Shown here: piece after piece, positions 7,579-14,463 of the stretch
Position numbering within the stretch: the first letter of the stretch is position 1
How the letters are laid out: every line of letters starts with the position of its first letter
Assembly (NCBI GenBank): GCA_002449335.1
Contig: DKDL01000134.1
Coordinates: 1 to 25,268, forward strand
DNA length: 25,268 nt
Reading direction: 5' to 3'
Source: Succinatimonas sp. UBA6849
GTDB lineage: Bacteria; Pseudomonadota; Gammaproteobacteria; Enterobacterales; Succinivibrionaceae
Program-made: the position numbers and the translations under genes
The notes under the pieces: generated by a model
The model's database searches: none
The model's input: the letters and a program-made list of their open reading frames with translations, nothing else
What the model was told of the DNA's origin: nothing

Positions 7579-8952
7579 CTAGTCTTCTTGCTGACCTTTA
7601 ATGATATTTAAAGCACAGCACACTGCATCAGTCCATGCCATAGCATGAGAGATGTATCCATATAAACGCTCTTTTACTAAAACTAAACCTGCGTTATTAG
7701 CTACATCCATAGCATCGTTAATTCTGTGTTCAAACAGTAACATTAAAATTCTGATAATACTGCCTAACTGACCACCGCCATTGGTATAGCAAGAGGCTAC
7801 AGCATCTAGAGGAAACTCAGCAAAAGTAGCTTCCTCAGTATCATGTAAAAAGACATGCGCAAAGCGTAAGAAGCCTGCGATAAAAGCTTGAGGAGCGGTA
7901 ATATCATCACAGATATCCTGAGCCATCAAATCTACGATTTTGGCAAAGTTCAATGCCTGTATAAATGGCTCATAGTTAATAAACTCTGAGGAGAATGGGA
8001 TCTTCTTTTGCTCATATGCCTGCTTTTCTGTAAGGGTAAAGAGATTGTAACCTACAGAGATAGCAAGGAAATTTCTTAAATCAAACTGAGTTAAAGTCTG
8101 ACTTTCACCTAAGGTGGAGCTGTTTTTACGAATTGTTAAATTGGTTAAATGTTTTGAAGCTACCATACCTTTCATGGCTAATGCCATTAAAGGATAGTTA
8201 GCTACAATCACACCGATCTCTTTGACATCATAAATTGAAGAGTAGAGCTGAGCAAAAGTACGCAGCATTTCATGCTGCCACTTAGGACGCTCGGTCTCAT
8301 AGGTTAATAAGAAGTTATTAACTGTACCTAGAACGTAGTCAAAGTTTCTGGTTTCTTCTTTAGTAAAGGAGAAAATAGAGATATGGTGTTTAAAAGCAAT
8401 TGTTTTTAAATGAGGATTCTTGTTACGTAATGACTGAATGACAGTCATGAACTCTGCACTTCTTTCAAAATCCACCATTAGATAATCAATACATGCAAGA
8501 ATTTCATCATTAGATGCAATCTCACCCATGGCATCAACTCTAACAGCAAAACGCATACCCATTTTACGTAAACGTAAAATGGTATCTTTATATTCTTCTG
8601 TAAGTTCAATGGAGTTTTCAAGCCACATAATGACATGTTTGGGATCATACTTACGAGCCTGTTTTAACCACAGCACTGTAGGTACAGTAGGCACCATCAG
8701 ATCATTGCAGATACCACTTAAAACTCTGATACTGCCCATGGTCATTACATCACGCAGTAATGATGGGACATTCTCTTTTCTGCAGAAACCAAAATCAAAG
8801 GTATTACCAGCTGAAAGCTCCAGACAGTAAAAATGAGTTTTACCCTTACTATCTTGAACTGCAATACGATCATAAACTCTGCACTGAAGTGATGGAGTAT
8901 TAAGATCATCTAGCATCTGAGTTTTACCACGAAGATTCCAGTTATCAGCCAT
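7579..8952 (-). CDS. Putative EAL/HDOD-type signalling protein (degenerate)
   Basis: This 457-residue cytoplasmic protein has no signal or membrane segment. Its architecture suggests an N-terminal degenerate EAL-like part (about residues 1-210; the LENSIELTEEY and LRLRKMGMRFAVRVD stretches resemble EAL helices). A C-terminal HDOD-like part follows (about 230-455; EIGVIVANYPLMALAMKGM and the FDLRNFLAISVGYN region). The catalytic ExL and metal residues of an active c-di-GMP phosphodiesterase are not evident, so it would bind or scaffold rather than hydrolyse. I chose the ATG at 8952, preceded by GAGAGAGA, over the upstream TTG. It lies 53 bases after mpl with no terminator between, so it is probably co-transcribed. 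The domain call is from pattern memory and is uncertain; the gene itself is secure. Confidence 0.5.
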   Translation of the reverse strand: MADNWNLRGKTQMLDDLNTPSLQCRVYDRIAVQDSKGKTHFYCLELSAGNTFDFGFCRKENVPSLLRDVMTMGSIRVLSGICNDLMVPTVPTVLWLKQARKYDPKHVIMWLENSIELTEEYKDTILRLRKMGMRFAVRVDAMGEIASNDEILACIDYLMVDFERSAEFMTVIQSLRNKNPHLKTIAFKHHISIFSFTKEETRNFDYVLGTVNNFLLTYETERPKWQHEMLRTFAQLYSSIYDVKEIGVIVANYPLMALAMKGMVASKHLTNLTIRKNSSTLGESQTLTQFDLRNFLAISVGYNLFTLTEKQAYEQKKIPFSSEFINYEPFIQALNFAKIVDLMAQDICDDITAPQAFIAGFLRFAHVFLHDTEEATFAEFPLDAVASCYTNGGGQLGSIIRILMLLFEHRINDAMDVANNAGLVLVKERLYGYISHAMAWTDAVCCALNIIKGQQED

Positions 8953-9005
8953 ATTCTCTCTCAAAAATATTGTTTATTTTTATTCGTAGCCTTACTGCTT
9001 GCAGA

Positions 9006-10379
9006 CTATTTTTTATCATGTTTTCTGTCATGCAGTTTGTCTAACAGCTTTTGATGTATGCCGTTAAAGCCACCATTGCTCATTACAAGGATTGTTGTTC
9101 CTTTAGGGCTTGCATTTACTATTTCGGTGAGTAATTTATCAAAATCGTCAATAACATGTAGAGGCTTTTTACACTGTTTTTCAAGCGACTTCACATCCCA
9201 TTTAACAGAAGTGTTAGCATAGACAAAAATTTCATCAGCACTTTCAAAAGACTGAGCTAAAAATTCATGGTTAGCCCCCATCTTCATGGAATTTGAGCGA
9301 GGCTCAAATACTGCAACTAAACGTTTATCAGAGCCTATCTTTGCTCTTAACCCCTCTATGGTTAACTTAATTGCTGTTGGGTGGTGGGCAAAATCGTCAT
9401 AAACGCTGACATCATCGACAATACCTTTTAACTCCATTCGTCTCTTTGGAAGTTTAAAGGTCTCTAGGGATTTAGCAGCATCTTTAATGGAGATGCCTGT
9501 GTACATCGCAGCTCTAATTGCCATTAGAGAGTTATGTACATTGTAGGTTCCAGTGCAGTTGTAATTTACAGTACAGATAAATTCCTTACCATCATAAATA
9601 TCAAAAGATGAACCATCTTTTGATTTTAAGACTGCATTCAGGTCGTTCTCATCACCGATTCGTACCACAGGAGTCCAGCAGCCCATTTCTATTACCTCAT
9701 CAAGATTCTTGTCGTTATTTGGCATAACAACAAGACCTTTACCAGGTACGGTTCTTACTAAATGATGGAACTGCTTTTGAATATCTTTTACTGAATCAAA
9801 GATATCAGCATGGTCATACTCTAAGTTGTTCATGATTAGAACTGTAGGATGATAATGAACAAACTTTGAGCGCTTATCAAAGAAAGCACAGTCATACTCA
9901 TCAGCTTCAATTACAAAGCACTCACTGTCAGTACTGCGTGCTGAAATTCCAAAGTTCTCAGGAATACCACCAATTAAAAAGCCTGGATTTTTACCATTAT
10001 CTTCTAAGATCCAGGTCAGCATTGATGAGGTGGTAGTCTTACCGTGAGTACCAGCTACAGCCAGAACAGTCTTATTTAAAAGGTAATGCTCTTCTAACCA
10101 CTGCGGTCCTGAAACATAACGGCATCTGTCATTTAGCATGCGCTCTACAACATCCATGCCTCGACGCATTACGTTACCTACTACAATTAAATCAGGCTTT
10201 TCATCTAACTGCTCAGCATCAAAGCCTGTATGTAACTTAATACCTGCGTTTGATAACTCATCTGACATTGGTGGATAAACGTTCTTATCTGATCCTGTAA
10301 CGGTAAAACCAGCCTGCTTTGCAATCATGGCAATACCGCCCATAAAGGTACCGCAGATACCTAAAATATGAATATGCAT
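9006..10379 (-). CDS. mpl: UDP-N-acetylmuramate:L-alanyl-gamma-D-glutamyl-meso-diaminopimelate ligase
   Basis: This is the murein-recycling ligase that joins the recovered tripeptide L-Ala-gamma-D-Glu-mDAP to UDP-MurNAc in the cytoplasm. From the ATG at 10379 the protein has 457 residues, like E. coli Mpl. It begins MHIHILGICGTFMGG, the characteristic Mpl start (GTFM where MurC has a different loop). The ATP-binding P-loop GTHGKTTT is at residues 110-117. Further Mur-ligase landmarks are EADEYDCAFFDKRSKF, NNLEYDHADIF and DDFAHHPTAI. The start is set by AAGGA 8 bases upstream. The upstream in-frame ATG at 10418 would add 13 unmatched residues. mDAP murein, and so a Gram-negative host, is implied. 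Confidence 0.94.
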   Translation of the reverse strand: MHIHILGICGTFMGGIAMIAKQAGFTVTGSDKNVYPPMSDELSNAGIKLHTGFDAEQLDEKPDLIVVGNVMRRGMDVVERMLNDRCRYVSGPQWLEEHYLLNKTVLAVAGTHGKTTTSSMLTWILEDNGKNPGFLIGGIPENFGISARSTDSECFVIEADEYDCAFFDKRSKFVHYHPTVLIMNNLEYDHADIFDSVKDIQKQFHHLVRTVPGKGLVVMPNNDKNLDEVIEMGCWTPVVRIGDENDLNAVLKSKDGSSFDIYDGKEFICTVNYNCTGTYNVHNSLMAIRAAMYTGISIKDAAKSLETFKLPKRRMELKGIVDDVSVYDDFAHHPTAIKLTIEGLRAKIGSDKRLVAVFEPRSNSMKMGANHEFLAQSFESADEIFVYANTSVKWDVKSLEKQCKKPLHVIDDFDKLLTEIVNASPKGTTILVMSNGGFNGIHQKLLDKLHDRKHDKK

Positions 10380-10480
10380 GAATTTGTCCTTATGATCTTG
10401 TGTAGAACAGATCTTCAAAACTAATTAAAAGATCTCTTACGCTGCTAAATCTTTAGTTTAACTATCGCTTTTACCTTAAC

Positions 10481-11587
10481 TTACTGCTGTTTTGCACAGT
10501 CTAAATACTGCTTGAAGTTATCTGTATATCTAAATAGAGGTTTGCCTTTGTCATACTCGATAGTTGCAATAGCATAGCCATGCTCTTTACCCCAGTCTAG
10601 AGCCTTTTGAGCACCCAGTACTAAAAGACCGGTATCTAAGGCATCTGACTCAAAAGCTGAGTCTGAAATCACAGTTACTGATAAAGTCTTGTGAGTTACA
10701 GGGTAACCAGTTTTAGGATCGATTGCGTGTGAAAAGATTTTGCCTGTAGTCTCATCTTTAAAGTAGTTTCGATAAGAACCTGCTGTAGTTACAGCTTTGT
10801 CTAAAGCACAGATTGGTACGAATACTCGTCTTTCAGGTGAGGTAGGATCTTCAATTCCCAAACGCCACTTTTTGCCTTTAGCGTTAACACCATATGAGCG
10901 TGAAGCACCAGCTACATTTACCATAAAGTTCTTATAGCCTTCCTTTACCAGTTTTGCAGCCACTGCATCAGCTCCTAAGCCTTCACCTACAGTTGCAAGA
11001 TCAAGTTTAATGTCTTTATTGTGCTTTACTAAATAGCTCTTATTGTTTTCTGTTCTAACCTCAAACTTATCAAGACCAACCAGCTCTAAAGCCTGATTAA
11101 TCTCATCTTGAGATGGAGCTTCATCTTTCTTTTTATCTTTACCAAAGCCCCACAGATTTACCAATGGACCTACAGTAATATCAGTAGCTCCTTCAATACG
11201 TCTGCCCTGATAAACAGTATCTTGAATGATCCTGCCTAGCTCATTTGAAATCTCAAAAGGTTCTGTAGATTTAAAATCATTGAATTTATATAACTCAGCG
11301 TTCTTATCAAAAGTTGAAATCTCATCGCAGATCTGCTTAAACGCACCTTCAGCTAAAGCTTTTAAACCTGCTTCTCCTCCTTTATAACCACCAACAACAT
11401 TTACAGCATAGAAAGTACCCATGGTTTTGCCCTGAATGATTGTTGATGTCTGTACCTGTGCAGCAACAGTGCGTTGATTGTCTTTGTCACAAGCTGTAAG
11501 AGTTGTAACCTCAACTAATGAGGTTGAAACTACAGCAAAGAGAAAAGCGCGTGAAACAACATTAGCTAAAACTGATTTTTTTAACAT
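10481..11587 (-). CDS. apbE: FAD:protein FMN transferase, lipoprotein
   Basis: ApbE covalently attaches FMN from FAD to threonine residues of NqrB/NqrC (and RnfD/G) on the periplasmic side. The N-terminus is a lipoprotein signal with lipobox TLTAC (Cys33). Family motifs are IQGKTMGTFYAV, LDLATVGEGLGADAVA (usually DLGGIAKGYAVD), AVTTAGSYRNYF, SHAIDPKTGYPV and the C-terminal SDALDTGLL-type Mg/FAD site (here SDAFESDALDTGLLVLG). Its length, 368 residues, is normal. It lies downstream of nqrM, its functional partner, but an intrinsic terminator separates them. The nqrABCDEF genes that usually neighbour the pair are not in the window. Confidence 0.93.
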   Translation of the reverse strand: MLKKSVLANVVSRAFLFAVVSTSLVEVTTLTACDKDNQRTVAAQVQTSTIIQGKTMGTFYAVNVVGGYKGGEAGLKALAEGAFKQICDEISTFDKNAELYKFNDFKSTEPFEISNELGRIIQDTVYQGRRIEGATDITVGPLVNLWGFGKDKKKDEAPSQDEINQALELVGLDKFEVRTENNKSYLVKHNKDIKLDLATVGEGLGADAVAAKLVKEGYKNFMVNVAGASRSYGVNAKGKKWRLGIEDPTSPERRVFVPICALDKAVTTAGSYRNYFKDETTGKIFSHAIDPKTGYPVTHKTLSVTVISDSAFESDALDTGLLVLGAQKALDWGKEHGYAIATIEYDKGKPLFRYTDNFKQYLDCAKQQ

Positions 11588-11604
11588 TTTTGAAACCTAA
11601 AAAC

Positions 11605-11630
11605 GAAAAAAAGCCTGCCTAATGACAGGC
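11605..11630 (-). terminator. Intrinsic terminator between nqrM and apbE
   Basis: On the minus strand GCCTG (11626-11630) pairs with CAGGC (11613-11617) across an 8-base loop, followed by seven U (complement of 11606-11612). It lies 24 bases after the nqrM stop and just before the apbE ribosome site. apbE must therefore depend on read-through or on its own weak promoter. Confidence 0.7.
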
Positions 11631-11653
11631 AAGCTTAGAAATTTTATTGTTCT

Positions 11654-11887
11654 TTATACGCTCTGGTGAGGAATTTCCATATTCTTAATAGCGCAATCAT
11701 CTTTGCGCTTTTCTACCTTTTTACCAGCCATAGAGCACAACTGCTGACAGGTAGTACATGCACCACCATCCATGATTGAGGCTGTAGCCTCTTCTTCTGT
11801 CATCATTGGACGTCTTTTAATAAGCATACTCATTGATAAAGCTAGAACAAACAGTAAAAATACGATGAAACTTGCTACAAATACCAT
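11654..11887 (-). CDS. nqrM: Na+-NQR maturation protein NqrM
   Basis: This is a 77-residue single-pass inner-membrane protein (hydrophobic segment about residues 3-24) with a soluble cysteine-rich tail. The cysteines, Cys44, Cys47, Cys51 and Cys65 in the pattern CTTCQQLC...C, are the hallmark of NqrM (former DUF539). NqrM is needed to deliver iron to the NqrD/NqrE site during Na+-translocating NADH:quinone reductase assembly. The start ATG has an AGGGGAC site. Pairing with apbE indicates that the host makes Na+-NQR, although the nqr operon is elsewhere. It is transcribed divergently from proS. Confidence 0.92.
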   Translation of the reverse strand: MVFVASFIVFLLFVLALSMSMLIKRRPMMTEEEATASIMDGGACTTCQQLCSMAGKKVEKRKDDCAIKNMEIPHQSV

Positions 11888-11919
11888 GTCTGTCCCCTAT
11901 AATTGACTAAAACAGCTTA

Positions 11920-11946
11920 ATTTTAGCATAAAAGCTAATTTTATGC
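11920..11946 (-). promoter_or_regulatory. Extended -10 promoter of nqrM with overlapping inverted repeat
   Basis: The minus strand carries TGCTAAAAT (complement of 11920-11928), a good extended -10, about 33 bases before the nqrM start. No -35 stands out. GCATAAAA (11926-11933) and TTTTATGC (11939-11946), an 8-bp inverted repeat with a 5-base spacer, overlap its upstream edge and could be an operator. Confidence 0.5.
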
Positions 11947-12022
11947 GTCTTTGGCTTGTTTTACTTTGCGATAAAAATGCTCGTAAACAGCATAGAACAA
12001 GCGCTTTTTCAAGCTCTTCTTT

Positions 12023-12061
12023 TAAAGGATGATGACTGAATTATACAGTCATCATCCTTTA
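12023..12061. other. Strong orphan hairpin between nqrM and proS
   Basis: A perfect 16-bp inverted repeat (12023-12038 with 12046-12061, core GGATGATGACTG / CAGTCATCATCC) has a 7-base loop. It lies between the two divergent promoters, so it is in neither the nqrM nor the proS transcript. Neither side has a U-tract. It may be a regulatory DNA site or the end of an unannotated small transcript. Confidence 0.6.
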
Positions 12062-12147
12062 GCGACTAAAATCAATAAACTCCACATAAAAGTTACTGTA
12101 TTACAGGCTTTAAAGCTTCATTAGTTTTCCTTAACAAAGCGCTTTTG

Positions 12148-12156
12148 TGCTAGAAT
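12148..12156 (+). promoter_or_regulatory. Extended -10 promoter of proS
   Basis: TGC plus TAGAAT forms an extended -10 element about 70 bases before the proS start, giving a leader of roughly 60 bases. No good -35 hexamer is seen, as at the divergent nqrM promoter. GCGCT and AGCGC arms flank the element (12139-12143 and 12158-12162 region). No T-box leader is present. Confidence 0.5.
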
Positions 12157-12223
12157 TAGCGCAATTATTTTTCACCCCCTGTCTTTAAGATTAGCAGGCT
12201 AAATTTATTTATCAGGACTTAGA

Positions 12224-13948
12224 ATGCGTACAAGTCAATATTTACTATCTACCTTAAAAGAAGATCCTAAAGAGGCTGCTGTAGAGAGCCATCGTTTAAT
12301 GTTAAGAGCTGGCATGATCCGTCAGATCGCTTCAGGTGTTTACACCTGGTTACCAACCGGTATGAGAGTGTTATCTAAAGTTAACAAGATTGTCCGTGAA
12401 GAAATGGACAAGACTGGTGCTTTAGAGATTGCCATGCCAATGGTCCAGCCTGCTGAACTGTGGAAAGAGTCAGGTCGCTATGTAAAGTACGGTCCTGAGT
12501 TATGCCGTTTTAAGGATAGAAAGCAAAACGAGTTTGCCTTAGGTCCTACCCATGAGGAAGTTGTAACTGATATTGCTCGTCGTGAAATTAAATCAGCAAG
12601 ACAGTTACCATTATGCTTATACCAGATCCAGAACAAATTCCGTGATGAAATCCGTCCTCGTTTCGGTGTAATGCGTGGTCGTGAGTTCTTAATGAAAGAT
12701 GCTTATTCATTCCATATTGAAAAGGCCTCTTTAGAGAAGACTTATCAGGATATGTATGATGCATATTCAAGAGTATTCACTCGTATGGGTCTTGAGTTCC
12801 GCCCAGTAGAAGCTGATACAGGTTCTATTGGTGGAAACCACTCACATGAGTTCCAGGCATTAGCTGATGCTGGTGAAGATACTATTGCTTGGTCTGATGG
12901 TTCATCATATGCTGCTAATATTGAAATGGCTGAAGCTCTAGCTCCTACTTATGATAGAGAAGCACCAGGAGTTGCTTACTCTGAGGTTGCTACCCCTGGC
13001 TGTCATTCAGTTGATGATGCTGCTAAAGCTTTAGGCTTAGATTCAAAGAAAGTATTAAAGAGCCTTATCGTTCATGGCAATAAGAAAGAAGACGGTAAGT
13101 ATGAGTTAGTTATGATCTGTCTTTGTGGCAATCAGGAATTAAATGAAGTTAAAGCCATCAAGGTTGATGGTATTAACGATCCTTTAGAAATGGCTTCAGA
13201 AGAAGAGATCAATGAGTTTACAGGTTCTCACACCGGTTCATTAGGTCCTGTAGGCTTTAAGGGCAGAATCTTAGTAGACAGAACAGCTGATAAGATGTCT
13301 AACTTTGCTTGTGGCGCTAACAAGACTGGCTATCACTTAATCAACGTAAACTGGGACAGAGATGTGCCTAAATACGAAGTATTTGACTTACGTAACGTTG
13401 AAGATGGTGATCCTAGCCCTGATGGTAAGGGTACCTTACACCTGCGTAAAGGTATTGAGGTAGGTCAGGTATTCATGCTTGGCACTAAGTACTCAGAGGC
13501 AATGAAAGCTACCGTTAAAGATGAGAACGGTAAAGACATTCCTATGATCATGGGTTGCTATGGTATCGGTGTTACCCGTGCTATTGCAGCTGTTATTGAG
13601 CAGCACCATGATGACAGAGGTATTATCTGGCCTGAAGAGATTGCTCCTTTCAAGGTTTCTATTATTGCAATTAAGCCTTCTAAGTCACAGGAAGTTAAAG
13701 ACGCTGCTGAAAAGATCTACAACGAACTTACAGCTCGTGGCGTTGAAGTTCTATACGATGACCGTGATGAGCGTCCTGGTGTAATGTTTGCTGATGCAGA
13801 GTTAATTGGTATTCCTCATATCATCACTGTAGGCGAAAAGAGCTTAAAGGATGGCAATGTAGAGTACAAGTACAGAAGAACTGGTGATAAGGAAAACTTA
13901 AAGCTAGATTCAGCTGTAGAGACAATTATCTCAAAGCTAGCTAAATAA
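12224..13948 (+). CDS. proS: Prolyl-tRNA synthetase (bacterial type, with editing insertion)
   Basis: This class IIa synthetase charges tRNA-Pro with proline in the cytoplasm. The 574-residue length matches E. coli ProRS (572). The N-terminus is MRTSQYLLSTLKEDP; the catalytic core has ALGPTHEEV (105-113), the motif-2 region around NKFRDEIRPRFGVMRGREF (137-155) and motif 3 GCYGIGVTR (about 444-452). The stretch between about 225 and 405 is the INS domain that deacylates Ala-tRNA-Pro, including GNQELNEVKA. The C-terminal anticodon-binding domain contains VLYDDRDERPGVMFADAELIG. The start is supported by an AGGA site 7 bases upstream. It is followed 11 bases later by a small ORF probably in the same transcript. 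Confidence 0.96.
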   Translation: MRTSQYLLSTLKEDPKEAAVESHRLMLRAGMIRQIASGVYTWLPTGMRVLSKVNKIVREEMDKTGALEIAMPMVQPAELWKESGRYVKYGPELCRFKDRKQNEFALGPTHEEVVTDIARREIKSARQLPLCLYQIQNKFRDEIRPRFGVMRGREFLMKDAYSFHIEKASLEKTYQDMYDAYSRVFTRMGLEFRPVEADTGSIGGNHSHEFQALADAGEDTIAWSDGSSYAANIEMAEALAPTYDREAPGVAYSEVATPGCHSVDDAAKALGLDSKKVLKSLIVHGNKKEDGKYELVMICLCGNQELNEVKAIKVDGINDPLEMASEEEINEFTGSHTGSLGPVGFKGRILVDRTADKMSNFACGANKTGYHLINVNWDRDVPKYEVFDLRNVEDGDPSPDGKGTLHLRKGIEVGQVFMLGTKYSEAMKATVKDENGKDIPMIMGCYGIGVTRAIAAVIEQHHDDRGIIWPEEIAPFKVSIIAIKPSKSQEVKDAAEKIYNELTARGVEVLYDDRDERPGVMFADAELIGIPHIITVGEKSLKDGNVEYKYRRTGDKENLKLDSAVETIISKLAK

Positions 13949-13959
13949 ACTAAAACAGC

Positions 13960-14283
13960 ATGAGCGACAAAAAGAACGTTCAGAATGCACATGATCTAAA
14001 TGTACGAACAAATGTGCAAACAAACGTACAAAAGGTTGTACAGGAATGCCATCTTGTAGCAGACACTGCTAAAGATGGCTGTCCTGCTGCAACCTATGAG
14101 AAGATGACATCCTTACTAGAGGATGTCATCTCTCTATCTCCTCTTATGAACAGTGACTACCCTGTTGTTATCAATTCTATTGTCAAAGAACTTTTGAATG
14201 CACAAAAGTTAGATGATCTTACAAAGATTTCTGATTATATTGAGTTTGAACTTATCTACATTCTCGAACACTATCAGAAATAA
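13960..14283 (+). CDS. Small hypothetical protein downstream of proS (107 aa)
   Basis: I do not recognise this product. It is a soluble 107-residue polypeptide. Its N-terminus is Asn/Val/Gln-rich with repeated NV-Q units (residues 6-27: NVQ, NVR, NVQ, NVQ, VVQ). The rest is predicted mainly helical and acidic, with YPVVINSIVKELLNAQ and ISDYIEFELIYILEHY. It starts 11 bases after proS without a clear ribosome site, so translation is probably coupled to proS. The coding region contains a perfect 11-bp hairpin at 14102-14131. The length without stops and the position suggest a real gene; function is unknown. Confidence 0.6.
   Translation: MSDKKNVQNAHDLNVRTNVQTNVQKVVQECHLVADTAKDGCPAATYEKMTSLLEDVISLSPLMNSDYPVVINSIVKELLNAQKLDDLTKISDYIEFELIYILEHYQK
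14102..14131. other. Inverted repeat inside the 107-aa gene
   Basis: AGATGACATCC (14102-14112) and GGATGTCATCT (14121-14131) form a perfect 11-bp stem with an 8-base loop within codons 48-58. It could be an mRNA structure affecting stability or translation. It might also be chance. Confidence 0.45.
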
Positions 14284-14302
14284 AATTCAAAACCATCTAT
14301 CT

Positions 14303-14330
14303 TTCAGTAAACTCTTTTCAGTAAGCTCTT
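14303..14330. repeat. Tandem 14-bp repeat before the AAA/PD-(D/E)XK gene
   Basis: TTCAGTAAACTCTT (14303-14316) is followed directly by TTCAGTAAGCTCTT (14317-14330), one mismatch. In the same 180-base gap the decamer ATCTAGACTT occurs at 14333-14342 and 14392-14401, 59 bases apart. The gap otherwise holds only the presumed promoter of the next gene. Confidence 0.45.
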
Positions 14331-14463
14331 ACATCTAGACTTAATTCTCTATCAAGATAAATTGCATAGACTTGGTCAAAACGTTACCTTTATCTAGACT
14401 TGCTAATGATAAAAACTGATACAATACAGCTAGATACGTTTCACTTTCACAATAAGGCTCTTC

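Noticed and set aside
8528..8830. Plus-strand frame of 100 codons inside the HDOD-like gene
   Set aside because: Antisense shadow without ribosome site or motif; the minus-strand gene spans it fully.
10380..10418. Upstream ATG adding 13 residues to Mpl
   Set aside because: The extension has no family match; the inner ATG gives the usual MHIHILGICGTFMGG start, 457 residues and a good ribosome site.
12588..13784. Short frames overlapping proS in other frames (12588-12770 minus, 13560-13784 plus)
   Set aside because: Entirely within proS, which has an unbroken conserved translation.
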